Origin: Lineus longissimus
Taxonomy: Eukaryota > Nemertea > Pilidiophora > Heteronemertea > Lineidae
Assembly (NCBI RefSeq): GCF_910592395.1
Contig: NC_088322.1
Coordinates: forward strand, 13,575,431 to 13,635,430
Reading direction: 5' to 3'
DNA: 60,000 nt
Below, piece by piece: positions 10,566-22,209 of the stretch. Position 1 is the first letter of the stretch. The number at the start of each line of letters is the position of its first letter. The translations under genes were made by a program, and so were the position numbers. The notes under the pieces are model-generated. The model did no database searches. It worked only from the letters and a program-made list of their open reading frames with translations, and was not told where the DNA came from.

Positions 10566-10983
10566 TGTATTGTGCGCGCCGGTCACCGATCCAAAGGTTG
10601 ACCGCGCTCAACGTTGCTTAACTTCCACTCTGGGGCCATCGCGCCAACCACTGGGCCATAAAGGAATTCCCTCATGGCCGGCGGGTTAAGCCGTGCCATA
10701 TACCTGGGGGTACTATACATCATTCCCACTTCGGACAGAGATGGATCGTCCGCGATCCTACTTAGCGCTTCATGCGTCTCAGTACCGAACTACAAATCCA
10801 GAGCTCGCATCGCGGGGGAAGGTCTGCCAGATGTATTGTACGCGCCGGTCACCGATCCAAAGGTTGACCGCGCTCAACGTTGCTTAACTTCCACTCTGGG
10901 GCCAACGCGCCAACCACTGGGCCATAAAGGAATTCCCTCATGGCCGGCGGGTTAAGCCGTGCCATATACCTGGGGGTACTATA
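10566..10983 (-). mobile_element. Tandem SINE joining a tRNA-type A box to the 5S rRNA promoter half
   Basis: A 266-bp unit (10566-10831) is followed by a partial second copy (10832-10983). On the minus strand each copy has a tRNA-type A box, TGGCCCAGTGG (10658-10648 and 10924-10914). About 20-30 bp later comes GGAAGTTAAGCAACGTTGAG, then CGCGGTCAACCTTTGGATCG and GTGACC. The last part closely follows the 3' half of animal 5S rRNA, including its internal control region (GGAAGTTAAGCAACGTC... TTGGATGGGTGACC). The first half of 5S rRNA is not clear. The copies are almost identical, so the duplication looks recent. Confidence 0.75.
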
Positions 10984-11354
10984 CAATATCTATCTTGTCT
11001 ATAGCAAAGCTACTAAAAGATATGTTGTCCAGGAAACACCTACTGAGGGCAGCAACCACCACAGAGATGATTGCACTCACTCCAAAGTATTCTTAAAGGT
11101 TCTACCCATATCATCTTTAGCCAGCTGTGCCTGAACTGCTAAATTAAAACAGAATTACATGCGGCTAGAAACTTTTGGCTTACCAGCACCAGGTAAAACT
11201 TGTGAAAATGCGATGTGAAGATGTGGTGTTTTTTGATAATCTCAAGCAGTTCTCATGATACTACAGGCAGATCATCCAAAATGACTTACTGTTTTTGCCA
11301 CTTGTACTTGTGCTTGCTTTGTTATGGTTTCATGGTTGCTCGGCTGAAATGAGA
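10984..11354. other. No feature seen
   Basis: No gene, splice-flanked frame or repeat is supported between the 5S-like tandem SINE and the next minisatellite. Confidence 0.4.
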
Positions 11355-11870
11355 TAAAAAGGCAAAGATGACATAAAGAGGCATAGATGAAGTGGAAGAG
11401 GCTTAGATGAAGTAAAAGGCACATATCAAGTAAAGAAGCATAGATGAAGTGAAAGAGGCTTAGATGAAGTAACAAGGCACATGTCAAGTAAAGAAGCATA
11501 GATGAAGTGAAAGAGGCTTAGATGAAGTAACAAGGCACATGTCAAGTAAAGAAGCATAGATGAAGTGGAAGAGGCTTAGATGAAGTAACAAGGCACATGT
11601 CAAGTAAAGAAGCATAGATGAAGTCAAAGAGGCTTAGATGAAGTAACAAGGCACATGTCAAGTAAAGAAGGATAGATGAAGTGAAAGAGGCTTAGATGAA
11701 GTAACAAGGCACATGTCAAGTAAAGAAGCATAGATGAAGTCAAAGAGGCTTAGATGAAGTAACAAGGCACATGTCAAGTAAAGAAGCACAGATGAAGTGA
11801 AAGAGGCTTAGATGAGGTAACAAGGCACATGTCAAGTAAAGAAGCATAGATGAAGTAAAAGTAGAGAGGC
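11355..11870. repeat. 58-bp minisatellite, about 9 copies
   Basis: The unit AAAGAAGCATAGATGAAGTG continues with AAAGAGGCTTAGATGAAGTA and ACAAGGCACATGTCAAGT. Starts at 11432, 11490, 11548, 11606, 11664, 11722, 11780 and 11838 are exactly 58 bp apart. The first units (11355-11431) are more diverged. The word TAGATGAAGT occurs twice per unit, so the unit probably arose from an older ~29-bp repeat. Confidence 0.95.
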
Positions 11871-13716
11871 AGAGATAAAGTGAAGGTGATGATCAGCTGA
11901 TGGTAGGGGGAACAACATCTTGACTCACAAAAGTCCCAAACCACTGCCCTCAGCCCACTCCGGCACTCCTGAGCTGCCCACAATCTGCCCTCAATGACAC
12001 CAGACCCATAATATCCTCCATTTTACCCTAAATCAACACAGACAATTCTTAAACACACTGAACCAGCTATCAAATATTTGTGGAATATTTCTCAAGGGAT
12101 TATCATGAATATCCACATACTTTACACTTAGATCGCGATGAAAGCAAATCCTTCGATTTTGTCCACAATTTTCCAAGAGGTAGCGGCTTCATAATATCCA
12201 AAAAGGTTCAGTTGAATTTGAAATATGAAAACGTTTGATAACACACGAGTGACTGCCCTGATGAAATGAAAGTATTCAGCGTGCCTTTGACTATGGCCTT
12301 ACTGTATTCAGCTCAAAATATTATGCTATCCTCAAAAGGTTCTTTTCATGTAGTCTCTTGTAACCCTGTCTTTCGTGTAGTGCCCATTGAGATAGACAAG
12401 GTTGACCAACAAAGAAGTGACTGAAAATAGTCTATTTCACCCTAACTTGCCAAAACTTTAACATGTAACACCCTTTGAAATAAACAATATTAACAGGCCA
12501 AGTCATAATGTAATGGAAAATTCGCATGACTTGACACCAAGAGGCTAATGAGGGTAATGTTTTCACTGTGGCAGCCGATATTGTCATACACACAGTGGAC
12601 AAATAGAACAATTTAGCAAAAATTAGCAATTTGGGGCTAATGTGAAAAGTGTTGTTTTAGCAATATTGACCACAAGAAGAGACATTGTGCTAACCAATTT
12701 TCTATCCAAATAAAGACAACTAGGTTTAATTAACAAAGACAGGACCCTAATTTAATAGGATAATTGGCCTTAAGGTCATGAATAAACAGTGTGAGCTATG
12801 AACTGGCCACACCCTGCACTTCAGAACAGCAGCGGCCACTCTTGGTTTGATCATGAAAATCATCGCATCTTGGTTCATCCTCATCTTAGCAGTTAACCCC
12901 CTCCTTACCGATATGATCTCGTAGCCTTGTGGGTCAAGATGCATCAGGGAGACAGAACACTCGCTGTCAACAGACTACACACAACGACTCATAAACCAAA
13001 ACCGCTATTTGATTATTTCCTGTTCTGCCCATCTATCAACACGAAACGAATTCCGGTGTGTTTATCTTTGCGGCTGAATAGAGTAATTTCAATCTATGAT
13101 AGATCATCAGGTATGGCCGCCTTTACCTCAGATCCAAAACGCTCGTTTTTTTGCAAAATTTTTCCATGTTTGCTCTCTCTTAACATGGTTTCTACAAGGA
13201 AAGGACGATTCACATTCAAAGACCCTAGCCTGGTATACAACACCAGTGGAAAACACACCAGCCAATTAGTTCAGGTTAGGATGGAATAGATCTATTTTTA
13301 CTGGTAAATTGTTATTGTAGTTGGCATAACTATCATGATTGCCAGAAAACCTGATACACCCCAGTCATTTCATCGGGGTTTTTTATTGACTGATTTCTTT
13401 AACCCCACAAATACAAAAGTGATTAGACTGATATTTCGTAATCATCTTTTTTCAGGCCAGAAGCTTTAGAAACTGAATTTTTTCAAGTACTTTTAGCCTG
13501 GTTCAGCTTCCTACAAAAAATGACTGCATCCGTCTTATGCAAACTTTATTCAAATTCAATTACGGAAATAAAAAAGTTTTTGCAAAAAAGTGATTGTATA
13601 GCGGATAATTGTATTCAGCTCATGTTAAAAAAAAACAAAAGAAGTGCATAACCTGAAATCAGATTTGTTCTTGTGATGTATCATCACTTATTGAATCAGC
13701 TAGAGGTCGGGCGAAA
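11871..13716. other. Intronic or intergenic DNA
   Basis: Only the weak exon candidate at 12909-12944 is noted. The remainder is AT-rich with no recognisable gene or repeat. Confidence 0.35.
12909..12944 (-). CDS. Weak candidate first exon, 12 codons
   Basis: A Met codon at 12944 starts MHLDPQGYEIIS, which ends at the donor TCG|gtaagg in phase 0. A possible acceptor (gtctgttgacag) lies just upstream in minus-strand orientation, so it could instead be an internal exon entering in phase 2. The sequence is too short for composition to be informative. It is retained only because its strand, position and phase fit the tensin first-exon series. Confidence 0.2.
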
Positions 13717-13812
13717 TACAGTGGAACCTCTTTAATAAGGACACTGCAGGCACTGACTGATGCTGTCCTTAATAGAGAGGTGTCCTGATAGAAGAGGTCA
13801 AAGTGGGAGGAT
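13717..13812. mobile_element. Truncated pogo-like MITE
   Basis: The sequence starts TACAGTGGAACCTCTTTAAT and includes TCCTTAATAGAGAGGTGTCC, matching the terminal and internal parts of the intact element at 54241-54422. The right terminal repeat is not recognisable, so this copy is truncated or decayed. Confidence 0.65.
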
Positions 13813-14569
13813 TAGTGAGGGGTAAGTGGGGCTAAAGCCTCTCCCCTTTTTTAAAAGAAATCTTTGAAATAGATCATGATTTTTTGTGAATTGACTGTAA
13901 AATCACAATCCAGCATCCTCTTTATCTCGGGCATTCTCCCTTCAGGGGCCTCGGATCCACCAATTGAGTTTGTCTCCAGAAGGAAGAACATGAACATGAC
14001 CAACTATCAGTAGTTTACATTTTGAACTATGGTGGCAGCACTAGCTGGTCTATCCTTGTCGGATTTCTCGTGCGTGAACCAGTGATGAAAGGTTGTATTT
14101 GTGGCTGTCATACATCGATATTCAGAAACGTATTCACATCAAGTGCAATACAAAAGCACAAAAGAGCCCAAGTGTCCAACTCCGACAGCCGAATGATTGT
14201 TTACCGTTTTCCAGAGGAAGTTCCACCAGAGGGAAGAGCCAGTTTCGGTCTGTGGGCACATCTTCTCAAAATGGGGCCTTTTGCAGACATGATAATCATG
14301 TTTTGTCCCCACTATAGGAGCCCCGTCCCCTTGGAAATGGTGTGAACCTCAGCATGATGTGTATGGGTACATCTAAGTAACTTCAAGAATTGCGTTCTCT
14401 CAGTTTCTCAACAAAATATCATAACATACTCACCAATTCATAGTTTGTTTGAGGGGTACATGATGTCATCACCTACAATGATAGAAATATGAGGAATATT
14501 TAGAAACAAATAGCGATTGCAAGTTGACAAAAGTTAGACTCAAACTGACGAAAGCAGTGCAATATCTTC
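13813..14569. other. No confident feature
   Basis: A plus-strand open frame of 107 codons (14022-14345) has no recognised domain, no repeats and no clear splice sites. I do not call it a gene. Confidence 0.35.
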
Positions 14570-14960
14570 TCTAGGTAAACTTTTGGGACTGATGATGTTT
14601 CTTGATTTTGAGTAGAAAAAAAACAAGTGAAAAAAATATTTGGACTTAGAAATTTTTTAGTTTTTCAGAGTCTAATTTTTCATAAAAGTTAAAAGTTCTG
14701 AAAAACTTTCAAAGTTAAAAAAGTTTTGGGACTGATCATGTTTTTTCATTTTGAGCAGAAAAAAAAACAAGTGAAAAAAATATTTGGACTTAGAATTTTT
14801 TTCACCTTTTTCATAAGTTCAAATTCTGAAAAATTGTCAAAAGTCCGAAAATGATGATGTCTCTTCATTTTGAGCAGAAAAAAAAAAAGTGAAAAAAATA
14901 TTTGGACTTAAAATTTTTGGCAGAATTTGAACTTGCAAAAAATTCAACTCTGAAAAATGA
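14570..14960. repeat. AT-rich dispersed satellite, locus 1
   Basis: About 2.7 diverged units of roughly 140 bp are seen. Each has TTGGGACTGATGATGTTTC, then TTTTGAGCAGAAAAAAAACA and GTGAAAAAAATATTTGGACT, then a TTCAAAATTCTGAAAAATTT-type segment. The same unit recurs at 26560-26905 and 51590-51840. Confidence 0.85.
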
Positions 14961-15699
14961 AAGAATCTCAGTTGGGACTGATCTTTATCATGGATTTTTT
15001 GTTGCAGGCAATGATGTTGCAGGTCAATGCAACAAAAATCCCTTGTCTTTGGGGCTCTTATAAGAACATCATATGTACTGGTTTCTCCTCATGCCACATC
15101 CTGGTGGTTTGATCCAGAACTGGTCTCAAAGTACATTTCAGACCTAGACATTTGCGATAATTTGATTGGATGCGAGCCTGCTCTCATCCAATTAAAATCA
15201 TCACCGCTTGGGACGTCTTCGAAAGTATCGTAAATTTACAACTTTCGTTCAGAAGCAATCAACCTTTTGAATGAAATCGACAGGCTTGGGGTAATATTTA
15301 TAGCGCATCGAGGGGGAGCTTGCCAATTTCTGCTGGTAAACATTTGCGTGGATATAAACTTCCCCGAGGAATCTGCAAACCATATTTTCACACATGTTCA
15401 ACGTTTCCCCGAGTCGGAAACGCTGGGGTAAGGCGGTGAAAGAAAATGCGTAGACTTAATGATAGTAACTCGTAGAAGTGTGTTTTTAAGGCAGCAGAAA
15501 AAAGGTGAAAGTGAATGGTCAGCGATACTCTCACTAGATACCATAAACTAATGAAGATCAGATAGAAAAGTTTTCAAAACATGTCGACTTTTAGGTTTTG
15601 CAGATAATTGGATAAATAAAAAATGGCCAGGGCCATTGTGCTCACCTCATGTGGAGGAAAGATGGATAAAGAGCATGGTCTTGTGTCATGTAGTGTTAG
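14961..15699. other. No feature seen
   Basis: No supported gene or repeat. A 68-codon plus-strand frame at 15027-15233 is unsupported. Confidence 0.35.
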
Positions 15700-16656
15700 G
15701 TTTGATGTAGGTCCAAGCAATTACAATTTCCCCAAAATGGCCAATTTACAGTACATTCGACCTCTGTGACCTTGAAAAGTAGGTCAAATCAAAGAAAACC
15801 CGGGTGACACATTGAATGGTTGTTAAAATTAGATGTACCTATGATATAAAATTGGTGCCAATCGGGCAAGTCATTACTAGGAATAATGGCATTTTGAAGA
15901 ATTTAGGATTTGGCCCCCTCCTTGGAGGCCAAACGGCAAATCAGATCGCACCAAACTTCGGTACCTGAGATCACCTGACCAAGGGGTACATGTGTACTTA
16001 ATTTGTGATCAATAGTCATTGCAGTTAAGAAACGTGCCATAGTTACGGCCTGACGGCGAATTTACGCCATTTGACCTCTGTGACCTTGACAAGAAGGTCA
16101 AATTAAAAACCTGTGTGACATATACTGTATGGTGGTTAGATGTACCCATGATATCAAATTGGTGGCAATCGGGCAAGAAGTTAAGGAATAATCACATTTT
16201 TAAGGTTTTTGGATTTTGCCCCCTGGTGGTCAAGTGGTGAATCATATTGGACCAAACTTCGGTCCCTGAGATCACCTGACTAAGGGGTAAATGTGTACCA
16301 AATTTGGTATCAATAGTCATTGCAGTTTAGAAACGTGCCATCGTTACATCCTAACGGCCAATTTACACCATTTGACCTCTGTGACCTTGAAAAGGAGGTC
16401 AAATCAAAAACCCGGAGGATATATGATGCACCTTTGCTAGAAGAACCTACCATATTTTTTTCAAAATTTCCCGACTACTATTAAGGGAGATATTGCATAT
16501 TTTCACTTTTAACGTTTGGCCCCCTGGTGGCCAAACCATGAAACGAATCGGACCGAAACTTGGTCTCCCAGGTGTCATTACATAAGGGTACATGTGTACC
16601 AAGTTTCAACTCAATAGCTCTAACAGTTACGAAACGTGCCCTGCTAACGGACGACG

Positions 16657-16742
<86 letters not shown>

Positions 16743-16800
16743 ACGACGGACGCCACGGTATGGGATAAGCTCACCTCTGCTAAGAGGTGAGCTAAAAATG
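15700..16800. repeat. ~300-bp repeat block with TGACCT/AGGTCA motifs, (GAC)n tract and hairpin end
   Basis: Three diverged units contain TGACCTTGAAAAGTAGGTCA (15767), TGACCTTGACAAGAAGGTCA (16081) and TGACCTTGAAAAGGAGGTCA (16382), spaced 314 and 301 bp. Shared text includes GGCAATCGGGCAAG, GGACCAAACTTCGGT and ATAGTCATTGCAGTT. The block continues into a (GAC)n tract (about 16650-16750) and ends with a hairpin: AGCTCACCTCT (16768-16778), a 4-base loop, and AGAGGTGAGCT (16783-16793). The overall layout resembles a non-autonomous element with a hairpin terminus. Confidence 0.85.
16650..16752. repeat. (GAC)n trinucleotide microsatellite
   Basis: A nearly pure GAC repeat is flanked by GGACGACGGACG imperfections at both ends. 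It creates poly-Arg frames on both strands that are not genes. Confidence 0.97.
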
Positions 16801-17383
16801 GTACGTTATTTTTTGTCAACTGAAAGTTGTCCTCCCTGAAAAGGAGAATGCACTGGCCCATACTGACAATGTCACAAGGCAGGATACAGAAGTGACTGAA
16901 GTCCACAAACAAGATCACTTCAACGAACCTAAAAAGCGACGACATCAAATATTGAAAAGGGATGCCAAACATCCCCATTAAATGATCTTAGTAATAAACT
17001 TCTCAGCAGTCGCCTTCCCAAGATGCAATCGATGCTGCTGTCGAGTACATTAATGAAATTAATTGCTCGTTGAGTGGGGTTAATAAGTACACAATCAAAT
17101 TGACACCCATTTACTCCGCTGTCATATATGCGAGAACCGTCTTTGTTCGGCGGCGATGCTGACGTTATTAAGATGGCCGACGAGTATTATTTCATTAAGA
17201 GGCTGTCGGACGGAAATTGACGTATTTGCCAATAAGTTTGCCGCACAATAACTTAAGCTGGTCACTCATATGAAACGTGTTCTAACATCCTGCCGCATCT
17301 TATCGAAAACATTAGACTTTTTTGTTAGACAGCTGCAACAGAAAAGGGAACTACAATGTACTGATAATGTAGTATCATATTAC
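16801..17383. other. Intron next to the prion-like exon
   Basis: No additional feature is seen. The minus-strand donor of the prion-like exon opens this segment at 17383. Confidence 0.4.
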
Positions 17384-18436
17384 CTGCAAATGCTGAGGAC
17401 TGTTATCCTCTTGGCGATTATGATTCACCGATATCTTCAGATGCTGTGTCACATGATTTGAACCTGTCTGATGCGTTGAAACTGTCTGAGGGCCATTAAA
17501 ACTGGAGACGTTCTGATGCTGTGGACTATAGAATTTGTTCGAACTTTGAACAGTCTGATGCTGTGGACTATAGAATTTGTTTGAACTTTGAACAGTCTGA
17601 TGCTGTGGACTATAGAACTTGTTTGAACTTTGAACAGTCTGATGTTGAGGACTGTAAAATATGTTTGAACCTTGGACTGTCTGTCGATGAGGGCTGTAGA
17701 TACCATTTGAACTGGGAACAGTCTGATGATTTGAACTGTACGGACCATTTGAACTTGAAAGAGGGCTGTAAAAGCTGTTTGAACCTGGGACAGGCTGATT
17801 TTGAGAGGTGTGCGCACTATTTGAATTTGAAAACGTCTGATGTTGCGAGCTGCACACACTATTCGAACATGACACCGCCTGATTCTGCGGGCTGTAGTAA
17901 CTGTTTTGAACAGCCTGGTCAGTGTTATTATTACAGTGTAAACTCAACTGGTTTGGTGTCCCGCGGTTCACGTGATTCGGACTAGTCCCATCAACTTGTG
18001 TCACTTGATTCGGACTCCCATGATTGGCTGTCGGACCTGAGACTGCAGAGTTTGAAAAATGGACGCTTGGTTTCTGTTGTCCAAGAGAATTACTCCGATG
18101 TGAGTTCAAAGCATGGTTCCGATTCGCTTCCGTGTGATTTACGAGTATTCCGTGAGTTGATTGACCACCGACGTTGTTGGCGTTATGATGCGGCATGGGA
18201 GCTCCGATCATCGGCGGAGAATTACGGGAAGATTTCCCAACGCAACTTCCACAAAGGCGCATCTTTGACGCCACTGGCATACTTATCCGCCAAAGACCAA
18301 GAAAGGATTTTCTAACATGATATTCAATGTAAATGTACAGCACCACATCACATCTGAATACGACTTTAATCCATCGAAATTCTTCATCAATCCATCAAGA
18401 TTTTTTAAAGCGTGTTGAAGGGTATCAATTCAACTT
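17384..18436 (-). CDS. Large exon with 14-residue prion-like repeats, likely N-terminal to tensin
   Basis: The minus-strand frame is open down to a consensus donor, CAG|gtaata, leaving phase 0. Candidate starts are Met codons at 18280 and 18262 (MRLCGSCVGKSSR); 18281-18436 would be 5' UTR after the acceptor tctctccacag. From 18280 it encodes 299 residues, rich in Ser, Asn, Gln, His and Tyr and poor in charge. About ten tandem 14-residue units follow the pattern N-x-[FY]-[YS]-S-P-x-x-Q-x-V-x-S-S, as in SNKFYSPQHQTVQS. Neighbouring units differ mainly at third positions in this frame (TTC/TTT, TAT/TAC, CCA/CCT, CAG/CAA), which supports real coding. No known domain is visible. Its membership of tensin is inferred from strand, order and phase; it could belong to a separate gene. 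Confidence 0.7.
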
Positions 18437-21400
18437 CTGTGGAGAGAAAATTTATGGTTGATCTGTTTCAACTAGAGTGAGGAAGTTCATATATGTACAT
18501 CTATATGTGTAATGCTGTACAGTAGAGTTCAGCCAACATGGACTGAAAAGTAACACTTTAAAGAAAGATGTCTGTCATGTGAAGGGCAGAAATCCCAAAA
18601 TAGTTACCCAGTCCTGGTGTTAAGCTGTTAAGTTTATTTCACCAAAGAAATGTACAGCACTATACATCAAATGCACTATATATCTGGCCACACTAGAGTT
18701 GGAACAGAACAGAAGACACATCTGGGGATCGACTAAAATACGAGAATTTCATCGAGATAATCTTGTCATTTTTCATGATTTGAATTCAGAGACGCCAGAT
18801 ACTTCAACGAATTAATCATCAAGTGACTCTGTGTATGCAAACAGGTCTACAGAACCAGTTTAACCCCTTCATAGCTGAGAAGCTGGAATATGGAACAAGG
18901 GGAGCCATCAGTAGGGCAGGGAATAGGCCTATTTATAGAATAGTTTATACAATTTAAATATTTGTTGGAGCCTACATGTAATAATCCTCCACCCGAATGA
19001 GCCAAATTCATCCTATTCCTCTACTCATACCCCCCCCCCCCCCCCGCCCCAAAATCAACATAGCCCTACATAAAAAATTCAATATCTACTTAATTCTCCT
19101 ATCATGAGCCGAAAACTTTATATGATAGGCCTGCTCTAAAAATTCTGAAATCTACCCCCCTCCCCAATATGACCTGGGAATTCAAAAGTCAGAACAATAT
19201 TATATCAACATCTGAAAGTGTACTTATCTGATCTCAGTTGTTCAAAATCACAGAATTCATGTTACTTCAGTTAATCCCCGAAGTTTAAATTTGTTCACAT
19301 ACGTTGAATTGACATGGTTTTGAACAACCCAGTCCTCGAACGCCAAACATATATACACACAACGCAGACAAAATAAATTACATTATGTCTCTTCTGACTG
19401 TTGAACTTGACAGAAATTCTAATAAATATGCCAAAAACTTTCATATTTCATCTTTATTGTCCCGAGAGTACACAAGTTTTGCTTATGATTATAGTTCGTG
19501 ACTCAAAAATACTCCATTTAGGAATGACATGTTGAATCAGTTTGAAACGTTTTCTTCAATAGACAACATACTTCAATTCCATGTCGGCATGTTTCTCCAC
19601 AATATGTTTTATTTTGAGGGTAAATATTATTTTAGGTCGCCAAATGATTTTAGAGCTGAATATGGTTGAAGGCTATACAACGAAAGGGAATTTTTACACT
19701 GTTACAAGGACAAATAGTTCAACTTAATCTAAGTATAGTACACAGTCTACTACAACTCAAAATAGACAGACTGGGATTCAATGTTTTCCAAATTTGACAG
19801 AAACACATCAGGTTTGGCACTCTTAAGTGCCTTGCTCAAGGACATCAAGAAACATGTCCTTCATTGTACAATGCATTCCAGAGTTTGGCTAACTCATGTA
19901 AGTCAGTTTTGTCATTGACACCATCAAGATCTGTCTGATTCAGGGCCTGATCATTCATGTCAGGGTCAGCGAGGCAGGACATGTAAAGTTTGGCCATGCC
20001 AAACTCCTCAGGACTTGTGCCTACAAGCCGACATCAAAACAGACTCACCAACTGCAAAAGAAGATGCCCTTACCATCTTTCCATTACACTATTAAACCTA
20101 CTGCAGGATGATAACAGCCCATTAAAAGATAGCCTATATTTACACGAAGATACACTTTCCTCCATAACTCTGCAGACTTATCAGGCCTACTAAGTATCTT
20201 ACTTCCATCTGACTTATAACCCAGACAGAATGTTATCCCTTCAGACCCTTTCATAGCCGCCCTTAATCCAAGTCGTGTGGCCACCAATCCTGGTCAAGTA
20301 AAGTTCTCATCACAAGTAGCCTGAAATATTGCTTGAAACAAGTGCAAATCACTTCATTCTCCAACCAAGTTAAGTCAAGGGGCGTGAAATTTGTCCTTCG
20401 CTCGAACAGAAAAGTTAGGCGACTCTTTCGATTTTGTGTTTATCTTATGACAGATGATTCAACCTTGTTAGCAATGAAGCAAAGAGTCAGGTCGAAGATT
20501 TCTGCAAATATTTGAATTTGTAGATTGAAATAGCGTACATTGTATGGTGTGCATGTCATTGATTCATATTTGCCAAGGGGTCTTGTGCAAAGTGATTTGC
20601 ATCAGCGTACGGATTCAGCTGAGACAGCAGGAGAATGTGATGTTAGTATCAGCTTTCATTCCCTAAAACATTCAATGTGTGTATTTGTGTTGATCACCCA
20701 TTTTCTCTGGGTGATTGACAGATTCTCATCCATTGATTGACAGCTAATCTAATTGTGATTATGACATCTCATGCTTTGTCAATTCATCAGTTGACAAAGA
20801 GTGGAGACCGGGGTTAATTCGATGAGTCCTTGCAGAAACGTTCAGACAACAATGTGAGGTCGGATTGCATTTTGGAGAGGTAAACACTGCTTCTGGCCAA
20901 CTGCTGCCATCTGGTACAGCACGCACCATTATTGGTAAACCACTCTCCCACAAGGCGTTCCAATTTTCTAAGGAAAGGAAATACTTTTTTGCTGAAATTG
21001 GTGGAAATACATGTCGCTCGGGAAATGGGGGGGGGTTAAGATTCTAAGTTCATTCCCCCAGATGGGGGTGCAATCTAACCTTGGGGGGAATAAGCTGGGC
21101 CTGGCTAGTCTGAGTGTAGAGGGCTTGACACCCCACAGAACCAAATTCAAATGAACAAACTCTCACAATCTATTCCCACGGAGAAATCTCATCAAGTATG
21201 TCTTTCAGATCAAGATTCCCAATTAACCCCAGCATCATCCGATAAGACTGCTGCAAATCATCCCGATTATCACATAAATTTGATAAAAAGAGAGATATCG
21301 CCCTGAGTTTGTGATAGCCCAGATTCTTGATGCTACCCCAGGAATGTGTCATCACATGGTGCCCAAATATCTTATCTATGCCTCCAGATCACGATGTTGG

Positions 21401-22209
21401 CTGGAATATTTATTTCTACATCCTTTTATACAAAGCTCTGAATGCTCTTCACTGAGTTCCTCTAATGGCAACTTGGATTATAACTCCCCTCCATGTGATG
21501 CATGCCCATAAACTTTATGCAATCAAAGCAGTAAATACTGCTAATGCAACACACTGATGGGGAGAAGTGCATTGCTCAAGACCACAGAGAAACAACAGAT
21601 GAAACTTGCACGGGATATTGTCTAAAGACACAAGAAAATATGTCATCAGGTGTCATACAAACCAGTAAAATGAAAATTGAGAGTGATTCAGAGAGTACTC
21701 AAGTCAAACGAAAGAAAGTATCCGAAATAAACAAAACCACGAAAAAAATGCAACACTTTACTCCAGAAAATGTGGTCAAATCCTTCAAACACACTCTCGA
21801 TTCAAAAATGATGCGGCCTCTCCGACAGGTTACGAATCACTGACGAGAATCATGTCCAAAGACCGAAACACTCAACAGATAACCACTGGAAACTAACTAA
21901 GAATTTGTTGCGATGTTCGATGATAAGCGTGTTTAGTTCCCAGTCCGGCCCAAATACCTTTCTCGACCAAAAATAGCTGGATTTCAGGTGAGAAGCATCA
22001 ATGGAGCAAAGACACCTGATTTTTCTGAGTTAGTAAACACCTGGATTACTTGCAGAGAGAGATTCTGCAACCTTGGATGTAAGCTGAATGGAAAACCGCA
22101 GTAGGCCCTGAAGAACATGGAATAGGCCTTCAAGAGCTATTGTATATCACTAATGGGCTGATTGAAGAAGTGTTGCTCTGGCCAACATCAATTGCTTCCA
22201 GCAAAAGAC
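18437..22209. other. Intronic or intergenic DNA
   Basis: It contains a poly-C tract near 19030-19048 and AT-rich sequence. A hydrophilic plus-strand frame at 21544-21843 (99 codons, Lys/Ser/Thr-rich) has no recognised domain and no clear splice sites. No gene is called. Confidence 0.35.

Noticed and set aside
10507-10955. Two plus-strand frames with the same 40-residue ending
   Set aside because: The shared ending is the antisense of the duplicated tRNA/5S-type SINE.
10566-10983. Functional 5S rRNA genes
   Set aside because: Only the 3' half matches 5S rRNA; the 5' half is replaced by a tRNA-type A box, so these cannot give normal 5S rRNA.
14022-14345. 107-codon plus-strand frame with several Cys
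   Set aside because: Cys spacing does not fit a zinc finger or other domain I can name.
16481-16978. Minus-strand frame with a run of about 30 Arg, and its plus-strand counterpart
   Set aside because: The Arg run is a translation of the (GAC)n microsatellite and the flanks belong to the ~300-bp repeat block.
17521-17985. Plus-strand 154-codon frame through the prion-like repeats
   Set aside because: Unit-to-unit differences are synonymous in the minus frame and change residues here, so it is a shadow of the repeat exon.
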